Assembly (NCBI RefSeq): GCF_003096675.1
Contig: NZ_QEKW01000017.1
Coordinates: 1-64,000, forward strand
DNA from: Actinomycetospora cinnamomea
GTDB lineage: Bacteria; Actinomycetota; Actinomycetes; Mycobacteriales; Pseudonocardiaceae
DNA: 64,000 nucleotides
Direction of reading: 5' to 3'
The position numbers were made by a program, and so were the translations under genes. Within the stretch, counting starts at the first letter, position 1. Each line of letters starts with the position of its first letter. The notes below the pieces were generated by a model that ran no database searches, had not been told where the DNA came from, and worked only from the letters and a program-made list of their open reading frames with translations. This document shows, in pieces, positions 34,366 to 43,499 of this stretch.

Positions 34366-35653
34366 GGTGCGGCTGCCGCGGGGCCCCACCGCGGGGCTCG
34401 AGGGACGCATCCCGACGCCGCGCCGGTCGCCGGACGCCGCACCCCACGTGCTCCACGTCGCCCAACCGCCCGACGGCGGCGTCCCCGAGTACGTCGCCGC
34501 CGTCGCCATCGACCAGGCCCGACGGGGCTGGCGGGTCTCGGTCGCCGCACCCCCGCAGGGCACCGTCCGGCGGCGCCTCGACGGGGACCGGGCGGAGGCG
34601 TCGCTGGTCCCGTGGTCGGCGGGTCGCGGCACGCGCAGCCTGCGTCGTGACGTGCGCTCCCTCGCAGAGCTGGTCCGGGTCGCGCAGCCCGACGTCGTCC
34701 ACCTCCACTCCTCCACCGCGGGCCTGGCGGGCCGGCTCGTCGTGCGGGGGCGGATCCCGACGATCTTCCAGCCGCACGCCTGGTCGTGGCAGGCCGTCCC
34801 GCCCGTCGCGGCGCCGGTGCTGCGGGCCGGGGAGCGCCGGGCCCTGCGGTGGACGTCGGCGCTCGTGTGCGTGGGCCACGACGAGGCGGAGACCGGACGC
34901 CGGGCGGGGCTCGGGCACCGCCTCAGGGTCGTCCGCAGCGGGGTCGACCTGGAGCGCTATCGCCCGGTCGGCGCCGCGGAGCGGGCCGCGACGCGGGCGG
35001 AGCTCGGGCTGCCCGCGGCCGCCCCGGTGGTCGTCTGCGTGGGGCGGTGCACGCGCCAGAAGGGTCAGGACGTGCTCGTGGCGGCGTGGCCCGCGGTGCG
35101 CGCCGCCTGCCCCACCGCGATCCTCGTGCTGGTCGGCGACGTGCAGCGCGGCGGCGTCCGGATCCCCTCCGGCACGGCGGGCATCCGCCAGGTCGGGCCG
35201 GTCGACGACGTGCGCCCCTGGTATGCGGCCGCGGACGTGGTGGTGGTGCCGTCGCGATGGGAGGGACTCGCGCTCACCGTGCTCGAGGCGATGGCCTGCG
35301 GCCGCCCGGTGGTGGCCAGCGACGTCGACGGCATCCGGGAGGTCCTCGACGACGGCCTCGACGAGGACGCCGCGCCGCCGGAGGCCGGTGCCCTGGTCCC
35401 GCCGGCCGACCCCCCGGCGCTGGCCGACGCCGTCGTTGCCCGGCTGCGCGACGACGAGCGGCGCCGGCGGGAGGGGGAGGCCGCGCGCGGGCGCGCCGAG
35501 CGGTTCGACGTCGCGGTGACGCACGAGGAGCTCGCCGGGCTCACCGCCGAGGTCGCGGGGCTCCTCAGGACGGCGCGTAGTGCGAGCGGAACTCCTGCGC
35601 CGACGCGGGGTTCAGCTGGCACTCGTAGACACCGCTGGGGCAGTAGTCCGTGA
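34352..35653 (+). CDS. GT4-family glycosyltransferase
   Basis: The 433-residue protein has HVLHVAQPPDGGVPEYVAAV, HLHSSTAGLAGRL, VCVGRCTRQKGQDVLV and VPSRWEGLALTVLEAMACGRPVV, the retaining GT4 active region. The GTG at 34352 follows GGGGAGG and overlaps the previous gene by 14 nt. The last 28 residues are low-complexity and lie opposite the end of the GH26 gene, so the two convergent coding regions overlap by 89 nt. Confidence 0.88.
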   Translation: MDADEVRLPRGPTAGLEGRIPTPRRSPDAAPHVLHVAQPPDGGVPEYVAAVAIDQARRGWRVSVAAPPQGTVRRRLDGDRAEASLVPWSAGRGTRSLRRDVRSLAELVRVAQPDVVHLHSSTAGLAGRLVVRGRIPTIFQPHAWSWQAVPPVAAPVLRAGERRALRWTSALVCVGHDEAETGRRAGLGHRLRVVRSGVDLERYRPVGAAERAATRAELGLPAAAPVVVCVGRCTRQKGQDVLVAAWPAVRAACPTAILVLVGDVQRGGVRIPSGTAGIRQVGPVDDVRPWYAAADVVVVPSRWEGLALTVLEAMACGRPVVASDVDGIREVLDDGLDEDAAPPEAGALVPPADPPALADAVVARLRDDERRRREGEAARGRAERFDVAVTHEELAGLTAEVAGLLRTARSASGTPAPTRGSAGTRRHRWGSSP

Positions 35654-36560
35654 TCGTGTGGAAGACCGCGTCCTGGGACTCCATCCACGCGAGCATCTCC
35701 CGGACGTACTCGGGCCGGTCGCCGTAGCGCAGGAGCCCCCACTCGGGGAACGAGACGGGCTTGCCGTGCTGCTGGGCGAACTCGACCTGGGCGCCCAGGC
35801 CGTACGGCTGGCGGACGTAGTCCTCGAACGTCTGGCCCGGCGGCTGGTCGTAGGTGTCCATGCCCAGCATGTCGACCACGTCGTCGCCGGGGTAGCACTC
35901 GGTCCAGGGGATGGCGTCGGTGCCGCGGGTCGAGTTGAAGTTGAACTGGAACTGCTGGCCCGGGACGGACCGCATCACGCCGACGATGCGCCGGAAGTAC
36001 TCCTTCCACGCCTCGGGGTCGGGCTCGCACCGGTGGGTGTAGCTGAGCCCGTTCATCTCCCAGCCGGGGATGAGGATCGCCCTCTCCGCGCCGAGGGCGA
36101 CCAGGCGCTGGGCGAGCAGCTGGAAGTGGCTGTCGAAGCGTCCCGCGGCGCCCTGCTCGAGCAGGCCGCGCACCGAGTCGTCGGGCAGGGGCGGCTCGTT
36201 GGGGACCAGCATCGGGATGTTCACCACCAGGATGCGGCCGGGGACCTCGGCGACCCAGTTCGCCCACGGCCCGACGTACGGGTCCGGCACCTCGATGTCA
36301 CGCCAGCCGTTGCCGGGCAGGTAGGTGTGCCCGACGGTCGGGGCCACCGCGTTCGGCCCCAGCCACTCGATGAACCCGGGGTACTTGGCGACCCCGCGCG
36401 CGTCGGAGCCCAGGAACGCGCCGAAGGGCACCCGGCCCTCGGCGTTGGCCCTTGTCATCGGCGCCTCCGACGTCCCGGGCGCGCTGCAGGCGGTGAGAAG
36501 CGCGACGCTCGCGAGCAGGAGCGCGAGACCGAGGCGTCGGGACCGTCGGGGTCTGGTCAC
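35565..36560 (-). CDS. GH26-like lipoprotein glycosidase
   Basis: The 331-residue protein has a lipoprotein signal (ALLLASVALLTAC, Cys25) and a TIM-barrel with WEMNG (acid/base Glu168) and FPEWG (nucleophile Glu273), as in GH26 mannanase-like enzymes. It would sit on the outer face of the membrane and cut a beta-glycan, perhaps the product of locus I. Its GTG overlaps the P450 stop by 4 nt (GTGA), so it is co-translated with a cytochrome P450. Confidence 0.82.
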   Translation of the reverse strand: MTRPRRSRRLGLALLLASVALLTACSAPGTSEAPMTRANAEGRVPFGAFLGSDARGVAKYPGFIEWLGPNAVAPTVGHTYLPGNGWRDIEVPDPYVGPWANWVAEVPGRILVVNIPMLVPNEPPLPDDSVRGLLEQGAAGRFDSHFQLLAQRLVALGAERAILIPGWEMNGLSYTHRCEPDPEAWKEYFRRIVGVMRSVPGQQFQFNFNSTRGTDAIPWTECYPGDDVVDMLGMDTYDQPPGQTFEDYVRQPYGLGAQVEFAQQHGKPVSFPEWGLLRYGDRPEYVREMLAWMESQDAVFHTITDYCPSGVYECQLNPASAQEFRSHYAPS

Positions 36561-37795
36561 GGGAGCGGTGCCTCCAGGGGGAGCCGTGCGATGCGGTGGT
36601 CGAACCCGGACGGGCTGTAGGTCGGGCTCGCGGTGCGGAGGTCGGGGAAGCGGCGCAGCAGTGCGCCGTAGAGGGCTGTCATCTCCTGACGGGCCAGGTG
36701 GGCCCCGAGGCAGTAGTGCGGCCCCCCGCCGCCGAAACCGACGTGGGGGTTGGGGCTCCGGCGTAGGTCGACGCGGCCGGGGTCGGTGAACACGTCCTCG
36801 TCGCGGTTGGCCGAGACGTAGTAGAGGACCACGCTGTCGCCTCGCGCCATCGCCCGCCCGCCCAGCTCGTGGTCGGCGGCCAGGGTGCGGCGGAACTGGA
36901 TGATGGGCGTCGCGACGCGCACGATCTCGTCGACCGCCGTGGGCAGCACGGTGTCGAGGTCGTCGAGCAGCACGGCCCGCTGGTCGGGGTGCTCGCTGAG
37001 CAGCACGAGTCCGTGGCCGATCGCGTTGCGGGTGGTCTCGACCCCGGCGACGAGGAGCAGGGAGAAGAAGGCGCCGAGCTCGCGACGGGTCAGGCCGCGC
37101 CCGTCGATGTCGGCGGCCACCAGCGCCGACACGAGGTCGTCGCGGGGCTGCAGGCGGCGCTCCCGGGCCACGCGGGCCATCACGCGGTGCAGCCCGGCGA
37201 GGGCCATGAGGCTGCGTCCCGGGATCCGCATCCGCCGTCGGGAGCCCGTCCCCTCGGTGGTGCGGTCGACCTGGGCCACGATCCCGGCCCGCTCGGCGTC
37301 CGGGACGCCCATGAGGTCGCAGACGACCTCGACCGGCATCCGGGTCGCGACCGCGGGCATCAGGTCGTCGGCGCCGTCCCGGGCCAGGTCGTCCACGATG
37401 CGGGCGGCCACCCCGTGGATGGCCTCCTCCGTAGCGGCCAGCAGCCGCGGGCTGAAGGCGCGGGCGACGATGCGGCGCAGCCGGGCGTGGGCGGGGTCGT
37501 CCATGTTGACCATGGAGTCGCCGAACACGGCGCGTACCCAGCGCGCGGGCGGCGGCGTCGTCACCCCCGGCCCGCTGAGGAACATCGCGGGGTGGCGGCT
37601 GGCGGCGACGACGTCGGCGTGGCGGACGAGCGCCCAGTGGGCCGCCGCACCGGTGCCGACCCGCTGGGGGAGGCGGCTGCGGCGCAGGGCGGCGAACACG
37701 GCGTCGCGCTCGGCCGGAGGCCGGCCCCAGAACCCGGGTCGGGCAAGGGCCGCGGCGGGCAGCTCCTCGCTGGTCGTGTCCTCCGCCGTCGCCAC
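36557..37795 (-). CDS. Cytochrome P450
   Basis: The 412-residue P450 has the I-helix AGVETT (250-255), ExxR as EIVR (290-293) and the heme loop FGGGPHYCLG with Cys362. GTG start at 37795. The fit is to soluble actinobacterial P450s that hydroxylate terpenes, fatty acids or steroids. No ferredoxin or reductase lies nearby. The coupling to a lipoprotein glycosidase is unusual. Confidence 0.92.
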   Translation of the reverse strand: MATAEDTTSEELPAAALARPGFWGRPPAERDAVFAALRRSRLPQRVGTGAAAHWALVRHADVVAASRHPAMFLSGPGVTTPPPARWVRAVFGDSMVNMDDPAHARLRRIVARAFSPRLLAATEEAIHGVAARIVDDLARDGADDLMPAVATRMPVEVVCDLMGVPDAERAGIVAQVDRTTEGTGSRRRMRIPGRSLMALAGLHRVMARVARERRLQPRDDLVSALVAADIDGRGLTRRELGAFFSLLLVAGVETTRNAIGHGLVLLSEHPDQRAVLLDDLDTVLPTAVDEIVRVATPIIQFRRTLAADHELGGRAMARGDSVVLYYVSANRDEDVFTDPGRVDLRRSPNPHVGFGGGGPHYCLGAHLARQEMTALYGALLRRFPDLRTASPTYSPSGFDHRIARLPLEAPLP

Positions 37796-37977
37796 GGCAC
37801 CCCCAGGTCGTCGAGCCGGCGCCGCCGCGCCCTCCGGGGCGCCCCACCCCGCGGACGATCACGATAGTGGTACGGGTCTCAGTTTGTCGTGAGCCCCGCA
37901 TGAATCGGCGGCCGGGTGATCGCCCGCCGTGTCCACATCGTGATGCGCAAGGTCCGGAGGAGTGATGACTGACCCCT

Positions 37978-37983
37978 AGCGTC
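37978..37983 (+). promoter_or_regulatory. Possible -10 box TAGCGT
   Basis: ACCCCTAGCGTC stands 108 nt before the GTG at 38091 and matches the boxes near 2966 and 44314. No clear -35 is visible. Confidence 0.25.
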
Positions 37984-38090
37984 AACCCCTGCATCTCACG
38001 GAAGGTGATGGGCGTCCTCGTGGACGGTGATCACGTGAGGGCTGGGGGGAGAGCCGGCACCGCTCGGCTCGGACGGGCGTGGGGGCGGCC

Positions 38091-38354
38091 GTGTCGGTAC
38101 TGGGGTGGGTGCTCGTCGGGCTGGCGGCGTGGGTGGTCGTCGCGGTCGTGCTCGCCCTCGTCGTCGGCCACTTCGTGCGCCCGGACCGCATGACCACCCT
38201 CGATCTGCTGCGGGCCCAGGAGATGGGCGATGCCCCGCGCGAGCCGGCGGAGCCGCCCGGGTCGGCGAGGCCGGCGACCGACCTCCCCGTGCCGCGCGAC
38301 GGGGGCCACGACGACGCCGCGGCGACGGCCCGCCGGCGTCGTCGGGCCCGCTGA
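38091..38354 (+). CDS. Small single-pass membrane protein
   Basis: The 87-residue protein has one long helix (SVLGWVLVGLAAWVVVAVVL, extended to about residue 28), then a disordered Pro/Ala/Asp tail ending RRRRRAR. The start may instead be the GTG at 38079, four codons earlier. Family unknown; the phased repeat element that serves the next gene begins 19 nt after its stop. Confidence 0.6.
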   Translation: MSVLGWVLVGLAAWVVVAVVLALVVGHFVRPDRMTTLDLLRAQEMGDAPREPAEPPGSARPATDLPVPRDGGHDDAAATARRRRRAR

Positions 38355-38372
38355 CGGGCTGCGACGGCCCGT

Positions 38373-38412
38373 GTGAAATCCGCGTGAGAAACGCCTGACG
38401 ACGATCGTCAGG
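38373..38412. promoter_or_regulatory. 11-bp phased GTGA/GTGA/CTGACG element (copy 3)
   Basis: Units start at 38373 (GTGAAATCCGC), 38384 (GTGAGAAACGC) and 38395 (CTGACGACGAT), then CGTCAGG. CCTGACGA and TCGTCAGG are a perfect 8-bp inverted repeat around CGA. It lies 104 nt before the GTG at 38516, the same distance as copy 2 from 13438. Confidence 0.5.
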
Positions 38413-38454
38413 TGCGGGGTGGTGCGCGCGCGCCCGTGGCTCGCGATGGTCTCC

Positions 38455-38489
38455 ATGGGTGATGGGTGATGGGTGATGGGTGATGGGTG
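38455..38489 (+). repeat. Heptanucleotide tandem repeat, five copies of ATGGGTG
   Basis: Five perfect copies of ATGGGTG fill the 5-prime leader of the gene at 38516. Each copy carries an ATG, and all but the last two read ATG GGT GAT GGG TGA, a four-codon mini-frame. The last copy's ATG (38483) is in frame with the gene. Copy number could change by slippage. Confidence 0.8.
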
Positions 38490-38515
38490 AGGCGGAGCGA
38501 GGCGAGAGGAGCCGT

Positions 38516-39079
38516 GTGGAACCCGTGGCCGACCCGGGGCGGGGACGCCCGACCGGCGCGCGCCGGGCGCCGGCGCGACGCTCCGACCCCGCCATCCCTT
38601 CGCCGCCGGGGGAGGAGGAGACCAGGCCCCTGCCGATCGCGGGTTCGTCGGGGCTCGACGGGTCCCGGTCGCGGGTCGGCCGGGCTGCCGAGCGGAGGCG
38701 GCCCCGCCGGCCCGCACCTCCGCCGACGCGCTCGCCGGTGCGGCTGCCGATCGGGCTGCTGGCGGCGGTGCTCGTCCTGACCGCCCTCGCGCTCGACGCC
38801 CGCGGCCGTTCCGGTGAGGGCGACGCGCTCCCGGTGTTCGAGTCCGGCGTCCACGCGGTCGGGGACGGCACCGACCAGATCGCCGCCGGGCGCTACACGA
38901 CCGCCGGTCCGGGCGCCGGTGCCGACCCGTGCGTCGTCGCCCGCCTCTCGGGTCTGGGCGGCCGGACGGACGACGTCATCACCGCGCACGCCGTCGACGG
39001 GCCGGCGACCCTGCGCGTGCGGGACGCCGACGCGGGCGTGGCGCTCCAGGGCCCGTGCCTGTGGACGCCGGCGCCGTGA
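38516..39079 (+). CDS. Proline-rich single-pass membrane protein (paralogue of 13438)
   Basis: The 187-residue protein from the GTG at 38516 has GAGGAG about 5 nt upstream. It has the same plan as the protein at 13438: PARRSDPAIPSPP and ETRPL in the cytoplasmic part, one helix at about 80-97, then GVHAVGDGTDQIAAGRYTTA, VDGPATLRV and GPCLWTP. An upstream in-frame ATG at 38483 lies in the last copy of the heptanucleotide repeat and would add 11 residues. Function unknown; the shared upstream element argues for co-regulation with its paralogue. Confidence 0.68.
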   Translation: MEPVADPGRGRPTGARRAPARRSDPAIPSPPGEEETRPLPIAGSSGLDGSRSRVGRAAERRRPRRPAPPPTRSPVRLPIGLLAAVLVLTALALDARGRSGEGDALPVFESGVHAVGDGTDQIAAGRYTTAGPGAGADPCVVARLSGLGGRTDDVITAHAVDGPATLRVRDADAGVALQGPCLWTPAP

Positions 39080-39233
39080 CGTCGGACCGGAGCGCGCGTC
39101 GCGTCCCCCGGGCTCCGGCGGCGCCCCCCTCGCCGCCGGAGCCGGGAACACGGAGCCGGTGCCACGGCGCCCCCACGCCGTCCCCCCACGTCGTCCCCCC
39201 ACGACGGGTGCACCGCTCCGCGGCCTCGCGGAC

Positions 39234-39635
39234 TCACCTCGCCACGTGCACCAGCACCAGCGGGACGTCGTCCGGATCGCGGAACACGAGGTAGGCGTAG
39301 CGATCGGGGACGCCGACGTCGACGACCCCGCCGTGCACCACGCCGAGCCCGTCGAGCCAGCTCGCCCAGGTGTCGAGCTGCTCCCGGCTCGCCACCGCGA
39401 AGGCCAGCTGGCCCTGCGGCGTGCCGTCGTCGGCGCCCTCGAGGCGGATGGCGATGTCCGACTCCGGGTCGGCCAGCAGCACCCCGCCGGTCCGCGCCGC
39501 GGGGCACGGCTGGTCGCTGCGGACCAGGCCGAGCACCCGCTCGTACCAGGCGGCGCTGCGGCGCAGGTCGGTGACGGCCGACGCGTAGTGGTGGAAGCCG
39601 ATGAAGGCGGGCCGGTCGATCGTCGTCGCCGTCAT
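39234..39635 (-). CDS. Glyoxalase/VOC-fold protein
   Basis: The 133-residue protein has FIGFHHYASAVTDLRRSAAWYERVLGL, GQLAFAVASREQLDTWASWLDGLGV and YAYLVFRDPDDVPLVLV, the paired beta-alpha-beta-beta-beta units of the vicinal-oxygen-chelate fold. His and Glu metal positions are plausible. Start 39635 has GGGAGG upstream. The role is open: antibiotic binding, isomerase or dioxygenase-like. Confidence 0.8.
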   Translation of the reverse strand: MTATTIDRPAFIGFHHYASAVTDLRRSAAWYERVLGLVRSDQPCPAARTGGVLLADPESDIAIRLEGADDGTPQGQLAFAVASREQLDTWASWLDGLGVVHGGVVDVGVPDRYAYLVFRDPDDVPLVLVHVAR

Positions 39636-39704
39636 CTCGCCTCCCGCTGCTCGGCACTCCCCGTGTTCGGCGTTCACTCTGTCGGGTGGTCTCCGGGGTC
39701 GGTA

Positions 39705-42464
39705 CTAGGGAGATCCCTCGACGAGTTGCCGACGGCGCGTGAACTCCGCCGTCAGCTCGGTGCGGGAGCGGACGCCGAGCTTGCGGTACACGCGGGTGAG
39801 GTGGGCCTCCACGGTCTTGCGGGAGACGAACAGGGCGGAGGCCACCTCGACGTTGCTCAGGCCGTCGGCGACGCCCCGCGCGATCTGGAACTCCTGCGGG
39901 GTCAGGGCGTCGAGCGAGGCCGTCTCCGGGGCGGCCTCGCCGGCCGGTCGGTGCCCGGTGGCGGCGAGCTCGCGGCGGGCCCGCTCGGTCCAGGGGTGGG
40001 CGCCCAGCGCGGCGAACGTCGCCTCGGCGTCGAGCAGCAGCGGACGCGCCGCGCCCGGCCGTCGCCACCGGCGGCGCACCTCGGCGTGGGCGAGGACGGT
40101 GCGGGCACGTTCGTAGGGCGCGACGAGGCGCTCGTGGGTGCGGTGGGCCGCGGCGAACCACGCCTCGGCCTCGTCGTGGTCGTCGGCGAGGAGCCCGCGG
40201 CCCCGCGCCGCCATCGCCTCCGCGTACGCCGACCCCGTGCCCTTCGCGAGCGCGGCCACCCACGCCACCGCGTCCTCGGCGGCGGCCCGGTCGCCGGCGC
40301 GGACCGCCGCGTCGACGAGGTCGCCGGCGAAGGGCACCGCGGTGGCGCACACGACGCCCTGCTCGTCGTACGCGCGGCGGGCCCGGTGCAGGTGGGCGCT
40401 CGCGGTCTCGGGCTCGCCGGCCGCGAGCGCGCCCGCACCCAGGGCCGCGGCGACGTAGGGCCGGAGGCTGTCGACGCCCAGCGGCGCGGACGCCTGCAGC
40501 GCCGCCTCGGCGTGGGCCCGGCACGCCGCCGCGTCGCCGCGCACCCCCTCCACCCGGGCCAGGAAGGTGGTGCCGAAGGCCCTGGTCGGGGTCTGGCCCA
40601 GCTCGTCGGCCCACGCCACGGCCTCGCTGGCGTCGGCGTAGGCGGTGGTCCACCGCCCGCTCCACCAGTCGACCTCCGCCTGCACCCCGAGGGCGAAGGC
40701 CAGCAGGAGAGGCGCGCCGAGCTGCCGTGCCGTCGTGGGGACCGAGCCGAGCAGGCGCCGGGCGTCGTCGAGGCGCTCGAGGGAGCAGGCCGCCTGGGCG
40801 CCCATGACCAGCGGCTGGGCGTCCCACACCGGGTGGGCGTCGGCCGCGTGGGCGACGAGCGCGTCGAGCCGGGCGTGCGCCTCGGGCCAGCGGCCGACCA
40901 GGGCGTGGGCGTGCGCCGTGCCCGCGAGCCCGCCCAGCGTGGCGCCGTCGGCGGCGTGCGCCCGGTCGGCGACCGCCTCCACCTCGTGCAGCCGCCCGGT
41001 CATCGTCAGGGCGCCCATCGCCTCGACGTAGAGCCGCCCCGCGCGGGCCCCGTCGTGGGGGAGCACCGCCTCGGCCGCCCGCAGCGCCCCGTCGACGGCC
41101 CGCGCCGGGTCCAGCCAGGTCATCGACTGCGCGCGGACCACCGCGACGTCCGCGGTGAAGGCCGGGTCGTCGTGGACGGCCAGCGCCTGCTCGCACCAGG
41201 TGACGGCGAGCGCGGCGGCCCCCGACACCGCCGCGTCGGTGGCGGCGGCGAGGAGGCGCCCGCCGCGGGCGGCGGGGTCGGTCGTGAAGTCGGCCGCCCG
41301 GGCCCGGGCGCGCGCCGCGACGAGCAGCGCCGAGCGCCGCCGGGCCGTGTCGGCGGCCTCGACGAGCCGCTCGGCGACGTCGTCGTCCGGCGCGTCCGCC
41401 GACTCGGCGAGATACCACACCGCGAGGTCGGGCGGGGCGTGCCGCGCGAGGCCCCGCAGGACGCGCCGGGCCAGGTCGCGGGGCGTGCGGGCCACGAGGA
41501 GCGGGCGCAGGAGGTCGTGGCGCAGGCAGACCTCGTCGCCGTCGCGGCGCACGAGCCGGCGACGCTCGGCGGGGGTCAGGTCCTCGACGGTGAGGTCGAG
41601 CTCGGCGAGGACGGGCTCGAGCTCGTCCCGGCGCGTCGACCGGCTCAGCGCGAGCACGGTCAGGGCCGAGCGGGTGCCCGCCGGCAGCCCGTCGACGGCT
41701 GCCGACCAGGTCCGTTCCAGGGTGGACCCGGGCGGGAGCGCGGTGGCGGCGTCGAGGAGGTCCGGCCCCGCGGTGCGGGCGGTCTCCACGACGGCCAGCG
41801 GGTTGCCCCCGCACCGCTCGACGATGGTCTCGAGCACCGCCGGTGACGTCCGCACCGGCAGGGTGCGGACCAGCTCGCGGCTCTCCTCGCCGGAGAGCGG
41901 CCCGAGCGCGACGGTCGGCAGCCGCCAGATCGCGGGCGGCACCGGCACCTCGTCGCGCACGCCCAGCAGCAGCGCGATCCGCTCCGGCGCCAGGCGGCGC
42001 GCGAGGAACAGCACGACCTGCTGGGACGGCGCGTCGATCCACGGGAAGTCGTCGACGACGACGAGCAGGGACTCCTGGTCGGCGGCCGCGGCGAACGTGC
42101 CGAGGGCGGCGGCGCAGACGGCCAGCGGGCTCGCGACCGTGCCGGAGCGCAGGGAGAGGGCGATCTCGAGCGCCTCCCGCTGCGCGTCGGGCAGCTCGCG
42201 GGCGCACTCCATGATCGGCAGCAGCAGGTCCGCGGCCGCGGCGAACGGCAGCTCCGCCTCGCCCTCCAGGCCGGCGGTGCGCAGGACCCGCCGCGACGAC
42301 TCCGCGGCGACCTCGTCGAGCAGCGTCGTCTTCCCGCTGCCCGGCTCCCCGGCGAGGACGGTGACGGTGCCGTCGCGCCGGTGTGGGTCGGCGCTCGCGG
42401 CGAGCTGCGCCCGCTCGCCCACGCGCCCGACGATGGACGGTCGACCCTGCGGGCGATCGAACAC
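39705..42464 (-). CDS. LAL-type LuxR transcriptional regulator
   Basis: The 919-residue protein has a Walker A GEPGSGKTTLLDE (39-51), Walker B LLVVVDDFPWID, a long TPR-like helical middle and a C-terminal LuxR helix-turn-helix (LTPQEFQIARGVADGLSNVEV and VSRKTVEAHLTRVYRKLGV). Large ATP-binding LuxR regulators often switch on nearby secondary-metabolite or catabolic genes. GTG 42464 is chosen for GGAGAGGGGG upstream. The neighbouring glyoxalase gene lies 69 nt downstream on the same strand. Confidence 0.88.
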   Translation of the reverse strand: MFDRPQGRPSIVGRVGERAQLAASADPHRRDGTVTVLAGEPGSGKTTLLDEVAAESSRRVLRTAGLEGEAELPFAAAADLLLPIMECARELPDAQREALEIALSLRSGTVASPLAVCAAALGTFAAAADQESLLVVVDDFPWIDAPSQQVVLFLARRLAPERIALLLGVRDEVPVPPAIWRLPTVALGPLSGEESRELVRTLPVRTSPAVLETIVERCGGNPLAVVETARTAGPDLLDAATALPPGSTLERTWSAAVDGLPAGTRSALTVLALSRSTRRDELEPVLAELDLTVEDLTPAERRRLVRRDGDEVCLRHDLLRPLLVARTPRDLARRVLRGLARHAPPDLAVWYLAESADAPDDDVAERLVEAADTARRRSALLVAARARARAADFTTDPAARGGRLLAAATDAAVSGAAALAVTWCEQALAVHDDPAFTADVAVVRAQSMTWLDPARAVDGALRAAEAVLPHDGARAGRLYVEAMGALTMTGRLHEVEAVADRAHAADGATLGGLAGTAHAHALVGRWPEAHARLDALVAHAADAHPVWDAQPLVMGAQAACSLERLDDARRLLGSVPTTARQLGAPLLLAFALGVQAEVDWWSGRWTTAYADASEAVAWADELGQTPTRAFGTTFLARVEGVRGDAAACRAHAEAALQASAPLGVDSLRPYVAAALGAGALAAGEPETASAHLHRARRAYDEQGVVCATAVPFAGDLVDAAVRAGDRAAAEDAVAWVAALAKGTGSAYAEAMAARGRGLLADDHDEAEAWFAAAHRTHERLVAPYERARTVLAHAEVRRRWRRPGAARPLLLDAEATFAALGAHPWTERARRELAATGHRPAGEAAPETASLDALTPQEFQIARGVADGLSNVEVASALFVSRKTVEAHLTRVYRKLGVRSRTELTAEFTRRRQLVEGSP

Positions 42465-42637
42465 GTGGCCCCCTCTCCGGTGCACATTCTTCCGGGAGGG
42501 GTCCCGGCTCGGGCGACCGGACGGCCGAGCGCACGTGGCTTGCCACCGACGCCCGCGGTGACGTTAGAGGTTGAGCTCGGCGGAGTCCGTCGTCCGTGGC
42601 GCTCGGGCGGACGTCTTGAAGGTCCACCCGTACGCGA

Positions 42638-43294
42638 TCAGCCAGCTCGGACGGCGTGTGGACGGACCGCGAGAAGGTCGTAGCGCACAGCCAGCGAGGT
42701 GGCCTCTAGACGAGAGTGCACCCCGAGCTTGTAGAGGATCGACTGGACATGACTCCGTACGGTCACCGTGCCGATGCCGAGGCGTGCGGAGATCTGCGCG
42801 GTGCTCACTCCGTCTAGGAGCAGTTCAAGGCACTGCCACTCCCGCGCGGTCAGCTCGTTGGCAAGGCGCTGAACCTCGGCGGCTTCTGATCTGCCGGCGG
42901 TCAGCGGCCGCGGGATGTTGATGACGACCTCGCCCGAACGCACCCGGCGCAGCGACTGGAGCAGCGTGTCGAGCGCGGAGCTCGTGTGGAGATAGGCGTT
43001 GGCACCGGCACCAAGAGCCACCTCGACAGAAGATCGCCGATGATCGGAGCTCACGAGGATGATCGCGGTTCCAGGGCCCGCCCGACGTAAGCGTCGGACG
43101 AGGGATCCGGGCTCCTGCTCCCGGTCGGAGAGGTGGTCGGCAAGGACCATGCGGGGCCGGTGCGAGCTCACCGCGTCCACGAGGAGATCGTGTCGTGCGG
43201 GCGCGCACACCACCCGGTAGCCGTGATCGGTCAGGACTGAGCCCAACAAGTCGGTGAAGAGCGCGCGCTCGCCGCTCATCACGATGTCGACCAT
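42638..43294 (-). CDS. Atypical LuxR-family response regulator
   Basis: The 218-residue protein has a receiver-like N-terminus and a LuxR helix-turn-helix (ELTAREWQCLELLLDGVSTAQ, VRSHVQSILYKLGVHSR). The receiver lacks the usual acid pair (it reads IVMSGERALF), and the late Lys is replaced in AYLHTSS. The acceptor region reads VLADHL. Phosphorylation control is therefore doubtful. It is divergent from another LuxR protein across a 205-bp region. Confidence 0.8.
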   Translation of the reverse strand: MVDIVMSGERALFTDLLGSVLTDHGYRVVCAPARHDLLVDAVSSHRPRMVLADHLSDREQEPGSLVRRLRRAGPGTAIILVSSDHRRSSVEVALGAGANAYLHTSSALDTLLQSLRRVRSGEVVINIPRPLTAGRSEAAEVQRLANELTAREWQCLELLLDGVSTAQISARLGIGTVTVRSHVQSILYKLGVHSRLEATSLAVRYDLLAVRPHAVRAG

Positions 43295-43499
43295 CCCGTG
43301 CCCCCTGTTTGGCCGTCCCTGTACCACCCGGAGCGTCGCGCGCTCACCCGTACGAGTGATCCAGACTGGCGGCACTCGGTGGGACAGGGCAAGACAAAAA
43401 GTGATGATTTCAACGTGCCCGCGAGTCGCTCCGTCCCGGTTCCGAGGTCCAACATCTTGAGGAGGACTCACCGCCCTCGTTCTCCTAGCTTCCGCGAGC
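43295..43499. promoter_or_regulatory. Divergent promoter region of two LuxR genes
   Basis: This 205-bp stretch contains a relatively AT-rich patch near 43385-43415 (AAGACAAAAAGTGATGATTT). CTTGAGGAGG lies near 43455 and TCCTAGCTTCC immediately before the ATG at 43500, a possible -10 for a nearly leaderless transcript. Both regulators probably start from here. Confidence 0.4.

Noticed and set aside
38814..41846. 1010-codon plus-strand frame
   Set aside because: It spans the glyoxalase gene and most of the LAL regulator on the other strand, and the sequence is repetitive antisense.
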